Shown: positions 1 through 6,850, counted from the first letter of the stretch. The stretch is 8,267 bases of DNA from Actinomycetota bacterium (GCA_018895315.1 JAHIOK010000440.1:1-8267); one strand, 5' to 3'. Translations and numbers: made by a program. The notes: a model not told the origin generated them from the letters alone.

Positions 1-58
1 GAGCCCGCCCCGAACCCGAGCCCGAGCCCCGCCCGAACCCGAGCCCGAGTAGGGGTGA
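1..58. repeat. CCCGAR-type short tandem repeat downstream of the mutase gene
   Basis: The first 50 bases are made almost entirely of CCCGAG, CCCGAA and CCCCG hexamer-like units. An 18-base unit, CCCGAACCCGAGCCCGAG, occurs exactly twice, at 9-26 and 32-49 (23-base period). The tract lies just past the stop codon of the minus-strand mutase gene and is cut by the window edge, so its full length and any gene beyond it are unknown. It may be slippage-prone low-complexity DNA. I see no hairpin or U-tract making it an obvious terminator. Confidence 0.6.
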
Positions 59-1792
59 TCAGAGGCGAGCGATCAGCTCTCGCGAGCTGTCGGTGAGGGC
101 ATGGATGCGGGCACGCGCGTCCTCGGCCGAGCCGCCGCGCACGTCGAGGTAGACCTTGAGCTTCGGCTCGGTGCCCGAGGGGCGCACGATCACGCGCGAT
201 CCGTCGGCGAGCCACAGGCGTAGCACGTCACCCGGAGGGAACCCGTCGACGCCCTCGAGGAGATCGTCCACGGTCTCGACCGCGACGCCGGCGAGTTCGG
301 ATGGATGCTGCGCCCGAAGCGCCGCCATGATCCGGGCGATGATCGACACGTCCTCGACGCGCATCGAGATCTGATCGCTCTCGAAGAAGCCGAAGGTGTC
401 GCCGAATTCTCGCAGGAGGTGGTCGAGGGTGCGCCCCTCCGCGCGAGCGGCCGTGGCCATCTCGAGGAGGGCGATCGCTGCCGAGATGCCGTCCTTGTCG
501 CGCACGGTCTCGGGGTTGACCAGGTATCCCAGAGCTTCTTCGAAGCCGTAGATCACCCCCGGGGCACGCGAGATCCACTTGAATCCGGTGAGCGTCGAGT
601 GGAAGCCGAGTCCGTAGTGGTCGGCGATCGCCTCCAGCGCGGGGGAGGACACCAGTGAGCACGCGAGGGATGCCGCGGGCGCACCATCCCCCTGCACGCC
701 TTCCGGGCTTTCACGCTCCCCGGCTCGCTCGGCCCACGCGCGGGCTGCGCGCCAGCCGAGGAGTAGACCGACCTGATTGCCGCTCAGACGTCGCCAGCCG
801 CTCTCTTCCGAGGCGTCGGGGACGGCCACCGCGAGACGATCGGCGTCGGGGTCGTTCGCGATGATGAGTTCGGCGCCGGCGCCGGACCCTTCGCCGAGCC
901 CGCGGGCCGTGGCGTAGGCGAGGTCCATCGCTCCGGGCTCTTCGGGGTTCGGGAACGAGACCGTCGGAAAAGCTCCGTCTGGCTCGATCTGCGCGAGCAC
1001 GGGCGTGGGGGCGGGGTAGCCCGCGGTTTCCAGTATCCGCGCCAGTGTTTCCCATCCGACGCCGTGCATGGCCGTGTAGACCCAGGTGAGGTCGGAGGCT
1101 CCGGCCGGTGCGGGTGCGACCGTGGCGGTCGCGGCGACGTAGGCATCGACCACTCGTTCCGGGGCGATCTCGTAGCCGACCGAGCGGGGCAGTGCTGTCG
1201 CGGGAACCGAGTCGGCGACCTGCTGGATGTGTGCGGCGATCGCCGCATCCACCGGCGGCACGATCTGCGCGCCGTCATCGGCGCCGCCCAGGTAGACCTT
1301 GTAGCCGTTGTCTCTCGGCGGGTTGTGGCTCGCCGTCACCATGACTCCCGCGGACGCACCGAGGTGTCGCACCGCGAACGCGAGGACCGGCGTCGGCAGC
1401 ATCCGGGGGAGAAGGATCGCGCGCAGACCGGCGCCGGCGAAGATCTCGGCCGAGTCGGTGGCGAAGACCGCGGAATTGCGCCGTCCGTCATATCCGATGA
1501 CGACCGCCGGCGCGTCGTCACCCGCGTGCTCCAGGAGGAACGCCGCGAGGCCCGCGGCGGCTTGCGTGACCAGTACACGGTTCATCCGGTTGCTGCCCGC
1601 TCCCAGCTCACCGCGCAGTCCTGCGGTGCCGAACGCGAGACGCTGTGAGAAGCGATCGCTCAGGTCGTCGGACGCCGCGGAGTCACCGGCATCCGCGCGC
1701 TCCAGGAGTTCTTCGAGCTCGGTGCGGGTCTCGGGGTCGGGATCCTGCGCGAGCCAGGCGCGTGCTCGATCGCGCACCTCGGTCTCGGTCAC
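59..1792 (-). CDS. Phospho-sugar mutase (PGM2-like phosphohexomutase / possible phosphopentomutase; usually annotated phosphomannomutase)
   Basis: This 577-residue protein belongs to the alpha-D-phosphohexomutase superfamily, which moves phosphate between the 1 and 6 (or 5) positions of sugars through a phosphoserine and Mg2+. All four domain signatures are present. The N-terminal FGTAGLRG is at 54-61, the catalytic serine loop TASHNP at 153-158 (Ser155), the metal loop NDPDADR at 313-319, the sugar-binding loop GFEEALGY at 416-423, and the phosphate-binding RPSGTEPK at 537-544. The length and the GFEEALG loop resemble the PGM2/PmmB branch more than short bacterial ManB/GlmM enzymes. The start is GTG at 1792, overlapping the upstream phosphorylase stop as GTGA, so the two are probably translationally coupled. 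Residues about 355-375 form a low-complexity insertion. The family is certain; the substrate (mannose, glucose or pentose phosphate) is not readable from sequence. The neighbour makes ribose 1-phosphate or deoxyribose 1-phosphate a reasonable candidate (inference). Confidence 0.93.
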   Translation of the reverse strand: MTETEVRDRARAWLAQDPDPETRTELEELLERADAGDSAASDDLSDRFSQRLAFGTAGLRGELGAGSNRMNRVLVTQAAAGLAAFLLEHAGDDAPAVVIGYDGRRNSAVFATDSAEIFAGAGLRAILLPRMLPTPVLAFAVRHLGASAGVMVTASHNPPRDNGYKVYLGGADDGAQIVPPVDAAIAAHIQQVADSVPATALPRSVGYEIAPERVVDAYVAATATVAPAPAGASDLTWVYTAMHGVGWETLARILETAGYPAPTPVLAQIEPDGAFPTVSFPNPEEPGAMDLAYATARGLGEGSGAGAELIIANDPDADRLAVAVPDASEESGWRRLSGNQVGLLLGWRAARAWAERAGERESPEGVQGDGAPAASLACSLVSSPALEAIADHYGLGFHSTLTGFKWISRAPGVIYGFEEALGYLVNPETVRDKDGISAAIALLEMATAARAEGRTLDHLLREFGDTFGFFESDQISMRVEDVSIIARIMAALRAQHPSELAGVAVETVDDLLEGVDGFPPGDVLRLWLADGSRVIVRPSGTEPKLKVYLDVRGGSAEDARARIHALTDSSRELIARL

Positions 1793-2622
1793 AGGACGGC
1801 CAGCACCTGAGCGAGCAGCGCCGAAATGCGGGGCTCCGCCTCGCGACCCGCCTCGAGCACTTCCTGGTGGCTCAGCGGCGTGGTCTGGATGCCGGCGGCC
1901 AGGTTCGTGATGAGCGAGAAGCCCAGCACCTCCATGCCCGCCTGACGCGCGGCGATGGCTTCGAGTGCCGTGGACATGCCGACGATATGCCCACCGATGG
2001 CCTTGGCCATCTGCACTTCTGCCGGGGTCTCGTACTGTGGCCCGCGGAACTGGCAGTAGACGCCCTCCTCGAGGCTCGGATCGATGCGGCGCGCGGCATC
2101 GCGCAGCCGCATCGAGTAGAGGTCGGTGAGGTCGATGAAGGTCGCGCCTTCCAGCGGGGAGGCCCCGGTGAGGTTGATGTGGTCGCTGATCAGCACGGGC
2201 TGTCCGGGTGTCCAGGTGTGGCGGATCCCGCCGGCGCCGTTGGTGAGCACCATCGTGCGTGCGCCCGTGGCAGCGGCGGTGCGCACGCTGTGCACCACGC
2301 GGCGGGGACCGTGGCCTTCGTAGAAGTGCGTGCGTGCGCCGATCACGAGCACGCGCTTCCCTCCTGGGGTGAGCACGCTGCGGAGCGTGCCGACGTGACC
2401 CTCGAGTGCGGGCTTGCTGAAGCCGGCGACCTCGGTGGCGGGGATCGTGGCGGTCGTCTCGCCGATGAGGTCGGCCGCCTTGCCCCAGCCGCTGCCGAGG
2501 GTCAGCGCGATGTCGTGAGCCTCCACGCCGGTGAGGCGTGCGATGTCATCAGCGGCGGCGGCGGCGATCTCGAACGGATCGGCGGTGGGGTCGTCGAGCG
2601 GGTTGTCCCTGGTGTCTGACAT
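1789..2622 (-). CDS. Purine nucleoside phosphorylase (trimeric, 6-oxopurine type)
   Basis: This cytosolic 277-residue enzyme splits inosine or guanosine and their deoxy forms with phosphate into free base and (deoxy)ribose 1-phosphate, for purine salvage. Its motifs match the trimeric mammalian/mycobacterial PNP family, not the hexameric E. coli DeoD family. They are LGSGWG at 42-47 (phosphate loop), RTHFYEG at 97-103, TNGAGGI at 127-133, ISDHINL at 145-151, GPQYETPAE at 194-202 (Glu198 aligns with the base-binding Glu of human PNP), VGMSTALE at 214-221, and SLITN ending at Asn240 (the purine N7/O6-contacting Asn). Its length is normal. The ATG at 2622 has a GGAGG one base upstream, too close for a standard ribosome site. 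A TAGAGT hexamer six bases upstream instead suggests a leaderless start. It is the first gene of a two-gene unit with the mutase. Mycobacterial orthologues are often named deoD although they are not DeoD-type proteins, so I leave the symbol blank. Confidence 0.95.
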   Translation of the reverse strand: MSDTRDNPLDDPTADPFEIAAAAADDIARLTGVEAHDIALTLGSGWGKAADLIGETTATIPATEVAGFSKPALEGHVGTLRSVLTPGGKRVLVIGARTHFYEGHGPRRVVHSVRTAAATGARTMVLTNGAGGIRHTWTPGQPVLISDHINLTGASPLEGATFIDLTDLYSMRLRDAARRIDPSLEEGVYCQFRGPQYETPAEVQMAKAIGGHIVGMSTALEAIAARQAGMEVLGFSLITNLAAGIQTTPLSHQEVLEAGREAEPRISALLAQVLAVL

Positions 2623-2628
2623 GCCTCC

Positions 2629-2634
2629 ACTCTA
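2629..2634 (-). promoter_or_regulatory. Candidate -10 box (TAGAGT), leaderless start of PNP
   Basis: Read on the minus strand, TAGAGT fits the actinobacterial -10 form TAnnnT and ends six bases before the PNP ATG. Transcription would then begin at or beside the start codon. I see no convincing -35 in the expected place. The position fits the same pattern at four other genes in the window. Confidence 0.5.
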
Positions 2635-2698
2635 GGAAGCGCGGTGCTGCGGTGCCAGCGGCACTCCGTCGTGGTCTCGGACTCGGGCGCCGGCAGGG

Positions 2699-2704
2699 AA
2701 GAAT
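2699..2704 (+). promoter_or_regulatory. Candidate -10 box (AAGAAT) of the LpdA-like gene
   Basis: AAGAAT keeps the A at position 2 and T at position 6 of TAnnnT and lies seven bases before the ATG at 2712, so the mRNA could be leaderless. An alternative reading is a ribosome site: AGGGAAG at 2695-2701 is 10 bases from the same ATG. Both readings favour the ATG at 2712 over the in-frame ATG at 2703, which would be only one base from the purine-rich stretch. The first T of the hexamer is missing, so this is weaker than the minus-strand boxes. Confidence 0.3.
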
Positions 2705-2711
2705 GGATGCC

Positions 2712-4163
2712 ATGTCCTTGAGCTTCGAGAGCACCCAGAGCGTCGCGATCATCGGCGGCGGACCCGGCGGCTATGAGGCAGCCCTCGCGGCTGCTCAGCT
2801 CGGGGCGGAGGTCACCCTGGTCGAGCGCGCCGGCGTCGGCGGTTCCGCGGTGATCACGGATGTCGTGCCGTCGAAGACCCTCATCGCCACCGCCGACGCG
2901 GCCGTCGCGATCATGGGCGCGAGTGAACTGGGCGTGCAGCTGTTCGCGACGGGGGCAGATGGCAAGCCGCTCAAGCCTCAGGTCGCGATCAACTTGTCCG
3001 CGGTGAACAAACGACTGCTCTCGCTCGCCCGGCAGCAGTCGGATGACATGCGCGCGTCACTGGTGGAAGCAGGCGTGCGCATCATCAACGGGCACGGCCG
3101 CCTCGAAGGCGATAACTCGGTCATCGTCTCGACCGAGGCCGGGGGCACCGATTTCGACCGCATCGAAGCAGACACCCTGCTCGTCTCGGTGGGCGCGTCG
3201 CCGCGGCAGCTGGCCAGCGCGATGCCCGACGGCGAACGCATCCTGACGTGGACCCAGCTGTACGACATGAAAGCGCTGCCCGAGCACCTCATCGTGGTCG
3301 GCTCCGGCGTCACCGGGGCCGAGTTCGCCTCGGCCTACATGAATCTGGGAGCCAAGGTCACCCTGATCTCGAGCCGTGATCAGGTGCTGCCCGGCGAGGA
3401 TGCCGATGCCGCCGCCGTGCTCGAGAAGGTGTTCCGCCGGGGTGGCATGACGGTGCTCTCCAAGGCCCGTGCCGACACCGTCGAGCGGCACGGTGACACC
3501 GTGCTGGTGACCCTCGCTGACGGGCGCACGGTCGAAGGCAGTCATTGCCTGATGGCGGTCGGGTCGATCCCGAACACCCAGGGCATCGGACTCGAAGAAG
3601 CCGGCGTGCAGATGACGGACTCCGGACACATCCGCGTCAACCGCGTCGCGCGCACCTCGGTGCCGAACATCTACGCGGCCGGGGACTGCACGACGTTCGT
3701 GCCGCTCGCCTCCGTGGCCTCGATGCAGGGGCGCACGGCGATCTTCCATGCACTGGGAGACATCGTGATCCCCCTCGAGCGTCGCCGCATCACGGCCAAC
3801 ATCTTCACCGCACCCGAGATCGCGACGGTGGGGTGGCAGGAGCAGGACATCACCGCCGGCCTCATCAACGGCGTCATCCACACGCTTCCGCTGGCGTCGA
3901 ACCCCCGCGCGAAGATGATGGGCATCAAAGAAGGCTTCGTCAAGGTCATCGCGCGCCAGGGCAGCGGCACCGTGATCGGCGCGGTCATCGTCGGGCCCCG
4001 GGCATCCGAGCTGATCTATCCCTTGGCGATCGCGGTCGAGCGTCGCCTGACCGTCGACCAGGTCTCGCGCGTCTTCGCGGTCTACCCCTCGTTGTCGGGC
4101 AGCATCACCGACGCCATGCGCGCGATGCACACGGTCGATCGCACGGCCGCCAGCGACGCCTGA
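2712..4163 (+). CDS. lpdA: LpdA-type NAD(P)H:quinone oxidoreductase (flavoprotein disulfide reductase family without the redox disulfide)
   Basis: This 483-residue FAD protein has the two-Rossmann layout of the pyridine nucleotide-disulfide reductase family. The FAD loop GGGPGG is at 15-20, the second dinucleotide loop GSGVTGAEFA at 197-206, the FAD-binding YAAGDC at 321-326, and the dimerisation domain from about 360 to the end. Where lipoamide dehydrogenase carries its CxxxxC pair before the PSK motif, this protein reads GGSAVITDVVPSKT (43-56), with no cysteine. The C-terminal His/Glu dyad is also missing: AVYPSLSG at 456-463 replaces the usual AHPTLSE. It therefore cannot do dithiol-disulfide chemistry. 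Mycobacterium tuberculosis LpdA (Rv3303c) is the known example of this class and reduces quinones; I infer the same role here, probably in redox defence. It is transcribed divergently from PNP, separated by 89 bp. An upstream extension of the frame into the antisense of PNP is not real. Confidence 0.9.
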   Translation: MSLSFESTQSVAIIGGGPGGYEAALAAAQLGAEVTLVERAGVGGSAVITDVVPSKTLIATADAAVAIMGASELGVQLFATGADGKPLKPQVAINLSAVNKRLLSLARQQSDDMRASLVEAGVRIINGHGRLEGDNSVIVSTEAGGTDFDRIEADTLLVSVGASPRQLASAMPDGERILTWTQLYDMKALPEHLIVVGSGVTGAEFASAYMNLGAKVTLISSRDQVLPGEDADAAAVLEKVFRRGGMTVLSKARADTVERHGDTVLVTLADGRTVEGSHCLMAVGSIPNTQGIGLEEAGVQMTDSGHIRVNRVARTSVPNIYAAGDCTTFVPLASVASMQGRTAIFHALGDIVIPLERRRITANIFTAPEIATVGWQEQDITAGLINGVIHTLPLASNPRAKMMGIKEGFVKVIARQGSGTVIGAVIVGPRASELIYPLAIAVERRLTVDQVSRVFAVYPSLSGSITDAMRAMHTVDRTAASDA

Positions 4164-4184
4164 GGCACCGGTCGGGCTCTGCCT

Positions 4185-4275
4185 TCCCGGCGTGCGGCGT
4201 CCCTCCCGGGATGGTTTCGTCACCGTGGGGCGGGATTTTCACGTCCCGGCGGGATGAGTGTGTCCCGGGAGTGAT
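4185..4275. repeat. Module A: first copy of a ~91-bp direct repeat
   Basis: This copy starts at TCCCGGCGTGCGGC and aligns without gaps to 4412-4502. I count about 10 mismatches in 91 positions. A perfectly conserved run of about 25 bases centres on GGGCGGGATTTTCACGTCCC. It begins 22 bases after the LpdA stop and leads straight into the 35-bp tandem array. Some substitutions keep a small stem: ATGG/CCGT here (one G-T wobble) is ACGG/CCGT in module B. That hints at structure under selection, but it is one case only. It could also supply the missing terminator for the LpdA gene. Confidence 0.75.
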
Positions 4276-4355
4276 TGTTCCCGGCGGGATGAATGTGTCC
4301 CGGGAGTGATTGTTCCCGGCGGGATGAGTGTGTCCGGGGAGCGATTGTTCCCGAG
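4251..4355. repeat. Tandem array I: three 35-bp units of GGGA-N8-TCCC palindromes
   Basis: Three units start at 4251, 4286 and 4321. Each holds two abutting 16-bp hyphenated palindromes, GGGA-TGARTGTG-TCCC then GGGA-GYGATTGT-TCCC, followed by a GGC linker (GAG in the last). Perfect palindromes lie at 4251-4266, 4267-4282, 4286-4301, 4302-4317 and 4337-4352; the one at 4321-4336 has a G in place of the last C. The abutting ends create the 8-bp palindrome TCCCGGGA. The period is not a multiple of three, so this is not a protein repeat. It is not CRISPR-like, since there are no unique spacers. Confidence 0.85.
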
Positions 4356-4411
4356 TGTGATCCCTCCCGGGTGAAGGGATGCGGGGAACACCGGGTCTCG
4401 TCGCAACGAAG
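4356..4411. other. Spacer between the two repeat modules, with a short inverted repeat
   Basis: This 56-base segment separates array I from module B. It contains the inverted repeat ATCCCT (4360-4365) / AGGGAT (4375-4380) around a nine-base loop that includes CCCGGG. It looks like a relic of the same palindrome family in the opposite half-site order. The stretch after it, to 4411, has no structure or gene that I can support. Confidence 0.4.
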
Positions 4412-4502
4412 TCCCGGCGTGCGGCACCCATCCCGGGACGGTTTTCTCCCCGTGGGGCGGGATTTTCACGTCCCAGCGGGATGAATGTGTCCCGGGAGCG
4501 AT
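4412..4502. repeat. Module B: second copy of the ~91-bp direct repeat
   Basis: This is the partner of 4185-4275, offset by 227 bases. Within it GGGA-CGGTTTTC-TCCC (4435-4450) and GGGA-TTTTCACG-TCCC (4459-4474) are both perfect 16-bp hyphenated palindromes. The first is degenerate in module A (TCAC in place of TCCC at 4220-4223). Like module A it ends in the first GGGA-TGAATGTG-TCCC unit and opens a tandem array, but the following array has a different linker. The module was therefore probably duplicated and the arrays then expanded independently. Confidence 0.75.
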
Positions 4503-4590
4503 CCCGGCCCGGCTGAGACCAGCGGGATGAATGTGTCCCGGGAGCGATCCCGGCCCGGCTGAGACCCGCGGGATGAATGTGTCCCGGGAT
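4478..4590. repeat. Tandem array II: 46-bp units of the same palindrome with a different linker
   Basis: Units start at 4478, 4524 and 4570; the third is partial. Each begins with the exact 16-mer GGGATGAATGTGTCCC, then the compact palindrome GGGAGCGATCCC (4494-4505, 4540-4551) and a GC-rich linker with GGCCCGGCTGAGACC. The 16-mer is shared with array I, but the linker and period differ (46 against 35 bp). Seven copies of TCCCGGGA occur between 4204 and 4589 across both modules and arrays. The period is again not divisible by three, so the repeated peptides seen on translation are the same DNA read in successive frames. Confidence 0.85.
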
Positions 4591-4597
4591 CGTTTGG

Positions 4598-4611
4598 GCC
4601 CCGGCCGGGGC
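4598..4611. terminator. Perfect GC palindrome, possible terminator of the minus-strand lipoprotein transcript
   Basis: GCCCCGGCCGGGGC is a perfect 14-bp palindrome 16 bases beyond the lipoprotein stop codon, between two converging genes. A strong hairpin could form in RNA from either strand. There is no U-tract on either side, which is not unusual in high-GC actinobacteria but leaves the call weak. Confidence 0.3.
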
Positions 4612-4627
4612 ACCCAGGAGCGGGCGC

Positions 4628-5074
4628 TCAGCCGTGCAGGACGGCTGCCCACGCACCGGCGCCGTCGACCGACGAGACGCTGGCCGTGAATTGCGTGAGC
4701 CCGGTCAATCCGGAGGGCATGGCGATCGGGGTGCGCGGTGCGCCGTCCGCGCACACGAGATCTTGCGTGCGAGAGACGGTGTCGGTGCCGTCCGAGAAGG
4801 TCAGCACGAACGACATCGTGTCGCTGCCGGTGCAGCTCAGCGATATCGAGGTCACGGGTTGCGGGGCCGGTAGGTCGAGGGCGGCTGTCCCCGGTTGCCC
4901 GGCGAAACCTGCCAGCCCTGAGATCGCACCATCCTGGGCGCCCTTGACTGCCGTGTCGGCCCATTGCTGCCAGGCCGTCCGTTCGGGCGCGGACGCGCCG
5001 CCGGCGCACGCGCTGAGTGCGGCGCTCAGCACGCCGATGACGACAACTGCGGGGATCAAGCGCCGAGCAGCCAC
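4628..5074 (-). CDS. Small secreted lipoprotein of unknown function
   Basis: This 148-residue protein opens with a lipoprotein signal peptide: basic MAARR, a hydrophobic stretch from about 6 to 20, then the lipobox LSAC with Cys23 as the predicted lipidated residue. The mature part is small, rich in Ala, Gly, Ser and Thr, and looks beta-rich from about 73 on. Two further cysteines (Cys81, Cys108) could form a disulfide outside the cell. I do not recognise a family. The GTG start at 5074 lies two bases after the carboxylase stop, and I see no clear ribosome site, so translation is probably coupled to the carboxylase gene. Whether it has any link to acyl-CoA carboxylation is unknown. The gene converges on the palindrome-rich intergenic region. 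Confidence 0.8.
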   Translation of the reverse strand: MAARRLIPAVVVIGVLSAALSACAGGASAPERTAWQQWADTAVKGAQDGAISGLAGFAGQPGTAALDLPAPQPVTSISLSCTGSDTMSFVLTFSDGTDTVSRTQDLVCADGAPRTPIAMPSGLTGLTQFTASVSSVDGAGAWAAVLHG

Positions 5075-5076
5075 CG

Positions 5077-6843
5077 TCAGGAGATCGTGAGCAGTTGGTG
5101 ACCGGCCGACACCGTCGTGCCGGCGGCGGCGTTGATGGTGCCGACGACGCCGTCTTTGTGTGCCTGGATCGGCTGCTCCATCTTCATCGCCTCGAGCACG
5201 ACCACGAGGTCTCCCTTGACGACCAACTGCCCGTCTTCTACGGCGACTTTCACGATCGTGGCCTGCATCGGCGACTTGACGGCATCACCGGATGCCGCGG
5301 CCACCGCCGATGGCGCGTGCGAGCGTCGCGAGGGGGGCACGGCGGCGGGACGGCCGACCGTGGTGGGCGAGGCGACGATGCGGTCGGGCAGGCTGACCTC
5401 GAGGCGCTTGCCGCCCACCTCGACGACGACGGTGTGGCGACTCTCGGGAGCGCTCGCATCGGAGATCTCGCCATCCCACGGCGGAATGTCGTTGACGAAC
5501 TCGGTCTCGATCCACCGGGTGAACACGCCGAAGTGTCCGTCGTCCGCGGCGAACGCGGGATCGCGCACGACCTTGCGGTGGAACGGCAGCACGGTCGGCA
5601 GGCCGCCGACCTCGAACTCGTCGAGTGCGCGCCGGGCGCGGGAGAGCGCTTCGGCGCGATCCTTGCCCGTGACGATGATCTTGCCGAGGAGGGAGTCGAA
5701 GGCGCCGCCGACGACATCCCCTGCGGTCACCCCGGAATCCAGGCGGATGCCGGGGCCGCCGAAGGTCTTGAACACCTTGATCGGCCCGGGCTGCGGGAGG
5801 AAGCCCCGCCCGGGATCTTCGCCGTTGATCCGGAACTCGATGGAGTGACCGGTCGGGGTGGGGTCGCCGTAGTCGAGGGTGCCGCCCTCGGCGAGGCGGA
5901 ACTGCTCGCGTACGAGGTCGATGCCGGTGACTTCTTCGGACACCGGGTGCTCGACCTGGAGCCGCGTGTTGACCTCGAGGAACGACACAGTGCCGTCGGC
6001 GCCGATCAGGAACTCGCAGGTCCCTGCACCGACGTAGCCGACCTCGCGGAGGATCGCCTTGGACGAGACGTAGAGCAGTTCGTTCTGCTCAGCGGTGAGG
6101 TAGGGCGCCGGAGCTTCTTCGACGAGTTTCTGGTGTCGACGCTGCAGGGAGCAGTCACGGGTGGAGACGACGACGACGTTGCCCGCGGCATCCGCGAGGC
6201 ACTGCGTCTCGACGTGACGTGGCTTGTCGAGGTATTTCTCGACGAAGCACTCGCCGCGGCCGAAGGCGGTGATCGCTTCGCGCGTCGCGGACTCGAACAT
6301 CTCGGCGACCTCGTCGAGTTCGCGCGCGACCTTGAGTCCGCGCCCGCCGCCGCCGTATGCCGCCTTGATCGCGATGGGCAGGCCGAATTCCTCGGCGAAG
6401 GCGATGACCTCGTCGGCGCCGTTCACCGGGCCAGGTGTGCCGGGGGCGAGGGGCGCGCCGACCTTCTCGGCGACGTGGCGCGCGGTGACCTTGTCGCCGA
6501 GCGCTTCGATCGCGTCGGGGGAAGGTCCGATCCAGATGAGACCTGCAGCGATCACAGCGCGGGCGAAATCGGCGTTCTCGGCGAGGAAGCCGTAGCCGGG
6601 GTGCACGGCGTCGGCGCCGGAGCGGCGGGCGATCGAGAGCAGCTTGTCGATCGACAGGTAGGTGTCGGCGCTCGTGGACCCTTCGAGGGCGTATGCCTCG
6701 TCGGCGAGACGGGCGTGGAGGGCGTCACGGTCCTGGTCGGCGTACACCGCGACGGACGCCTTCCCGGAGTCGCGAGCGGCACGGATGACGCGAACGGCGA
6801 TCTCGCCGCGGTTCGCGATGAGCACCTTGGCGATTTCAGGCAT
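5077..6843 (-). CDS. accA3: Acyl-CoA carboxylase alpha chain (biotin carboxylase plus biotin carboxyl carrier domains)
   Basis: This 588-residue biotin-dependent enzyme carboxylates its own biotin with bicarbonate and ATP. It then hands the carboxyl group to a separate carboxyltransferase that makes malonyl- or methylmalonyl-CoA for lipid synthesis. The N-terminal biotin carboxylase motif [13 protein letters not shown] is at 6-18. The ATP-grasp glycine loop YGGGGRG is at 163-169, and the catalytic [10 protein letters not shown] segment at 290-299. The biotin carboxylase C-terminal region runs to about 450, and a Pro/Ala/Ser-rich linker spans about 490-520. The C-terminal biotinyl domain has EAMKMEQ at 551-557 (Lys554 biotinylated). 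I chose the ATG at 6843 because the protein then starts at [13 protein letters not shown], the usual beginning of the family, and a TAGGCT box sits seven bases upstream. An in-frame ATG at 6894 would add 17 unusual residues. No beta subunit is in the window. The symbol follows the mycobacterial orthologue; the acyl-CoA specificity is inferred. Confidence 0.93.
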   Translation of the reverse strand: MPEIAKVLIANRGEIAVRVIRAARDSGKASVAVYADQDRDALHARLADEAYALEGSTSADTYLSIDKLLSIARRSGADAVHPGYGFLAENADFARAVIAAGLIWIGPSPDAIEALGDKVTARHVAEKVGAPLAPGTPGPVNGADEVIAFAEEFGLPIAIKAAYGGGGRGLKVARELDEVAEMFESATREAITAFGRGECFVEKYLDKPRHVETQCLADAAGNVVVVSTRDCSLQRRHQKLVEEAPAPYLTAEQNELLYVSSKAILREVGYVGAGTCEFLIGADGTVSFLEVNTRLQVEHPVSEEVTGIDLVREQFRLAEGGTLDYGDPTPTGHSIEFRINGEDPGRGFLPQPGPIKVFKTFGGPGIRLDSGVTAGDVVGGAFDSLLGKIIVTGKDRAEALSRARRALDEFEVGGLPTVLPFHRKVVRDPAFAADDGHFGVFTRWIETEFVNDIPPWDGEISDASAPESRHTVVVEVGGKRLEVSLPDRIVASPTTVGRPAAVPPSRRSHAPSAVAAASGDAVKSPMQATIVKVAVEDGQLVVKGDLVVVLEAMKMEQPIQAHKDGVVGTINAAAGTTVSAGHQLLTIS

Positions 6844-6850
6844 GAACGCC

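Noticed and set aside
1..58. Possible terminator for the mutase transcript in the CCCGAR tract
   Set aside because: The tract is made of direct, not inverted, repeats and I could not find a stable stem or U-run in it.
1064..1910. Plus-strand open frames antisense to the mutase gene
   Set aside because: They have Arg/Ser/Pro-rich composition with no recognisable motifs, lie opposite a gene whose every motif is intact, and are typical of GC-rich antisense frames.
2538..2711. Upstream extension of the LpdA frame giving a 541-residue protein, or a start at the ATG at 2703
   Set aside because: The extension is antisense to the PNP N-terminus and has no family similarity. The ATG at 2703 is one base from the purine-rich stretch, while 2712 is well placed for either a ribosome site or a leaderless start.
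4185..4590. CRISPR array
   Set aside because: The repeats are short, partly degenerate and separated by repeated linkers, not unique spacers; no cas gene is present.
4105..5009. Minus-strand open frames through the repeat region encoding peptides with recurring PGTHSSRR, PGHIHPAG and SRDTFIP blocks
   Set aside because: The three peptide types are the same DNA repeat read in three successive frames, because the 35- and 46-bp periods are not multiples of three. The frames also run antisense over the LpdA 3' end or out of frame over the lipoprotein gene. No start signal supports them.
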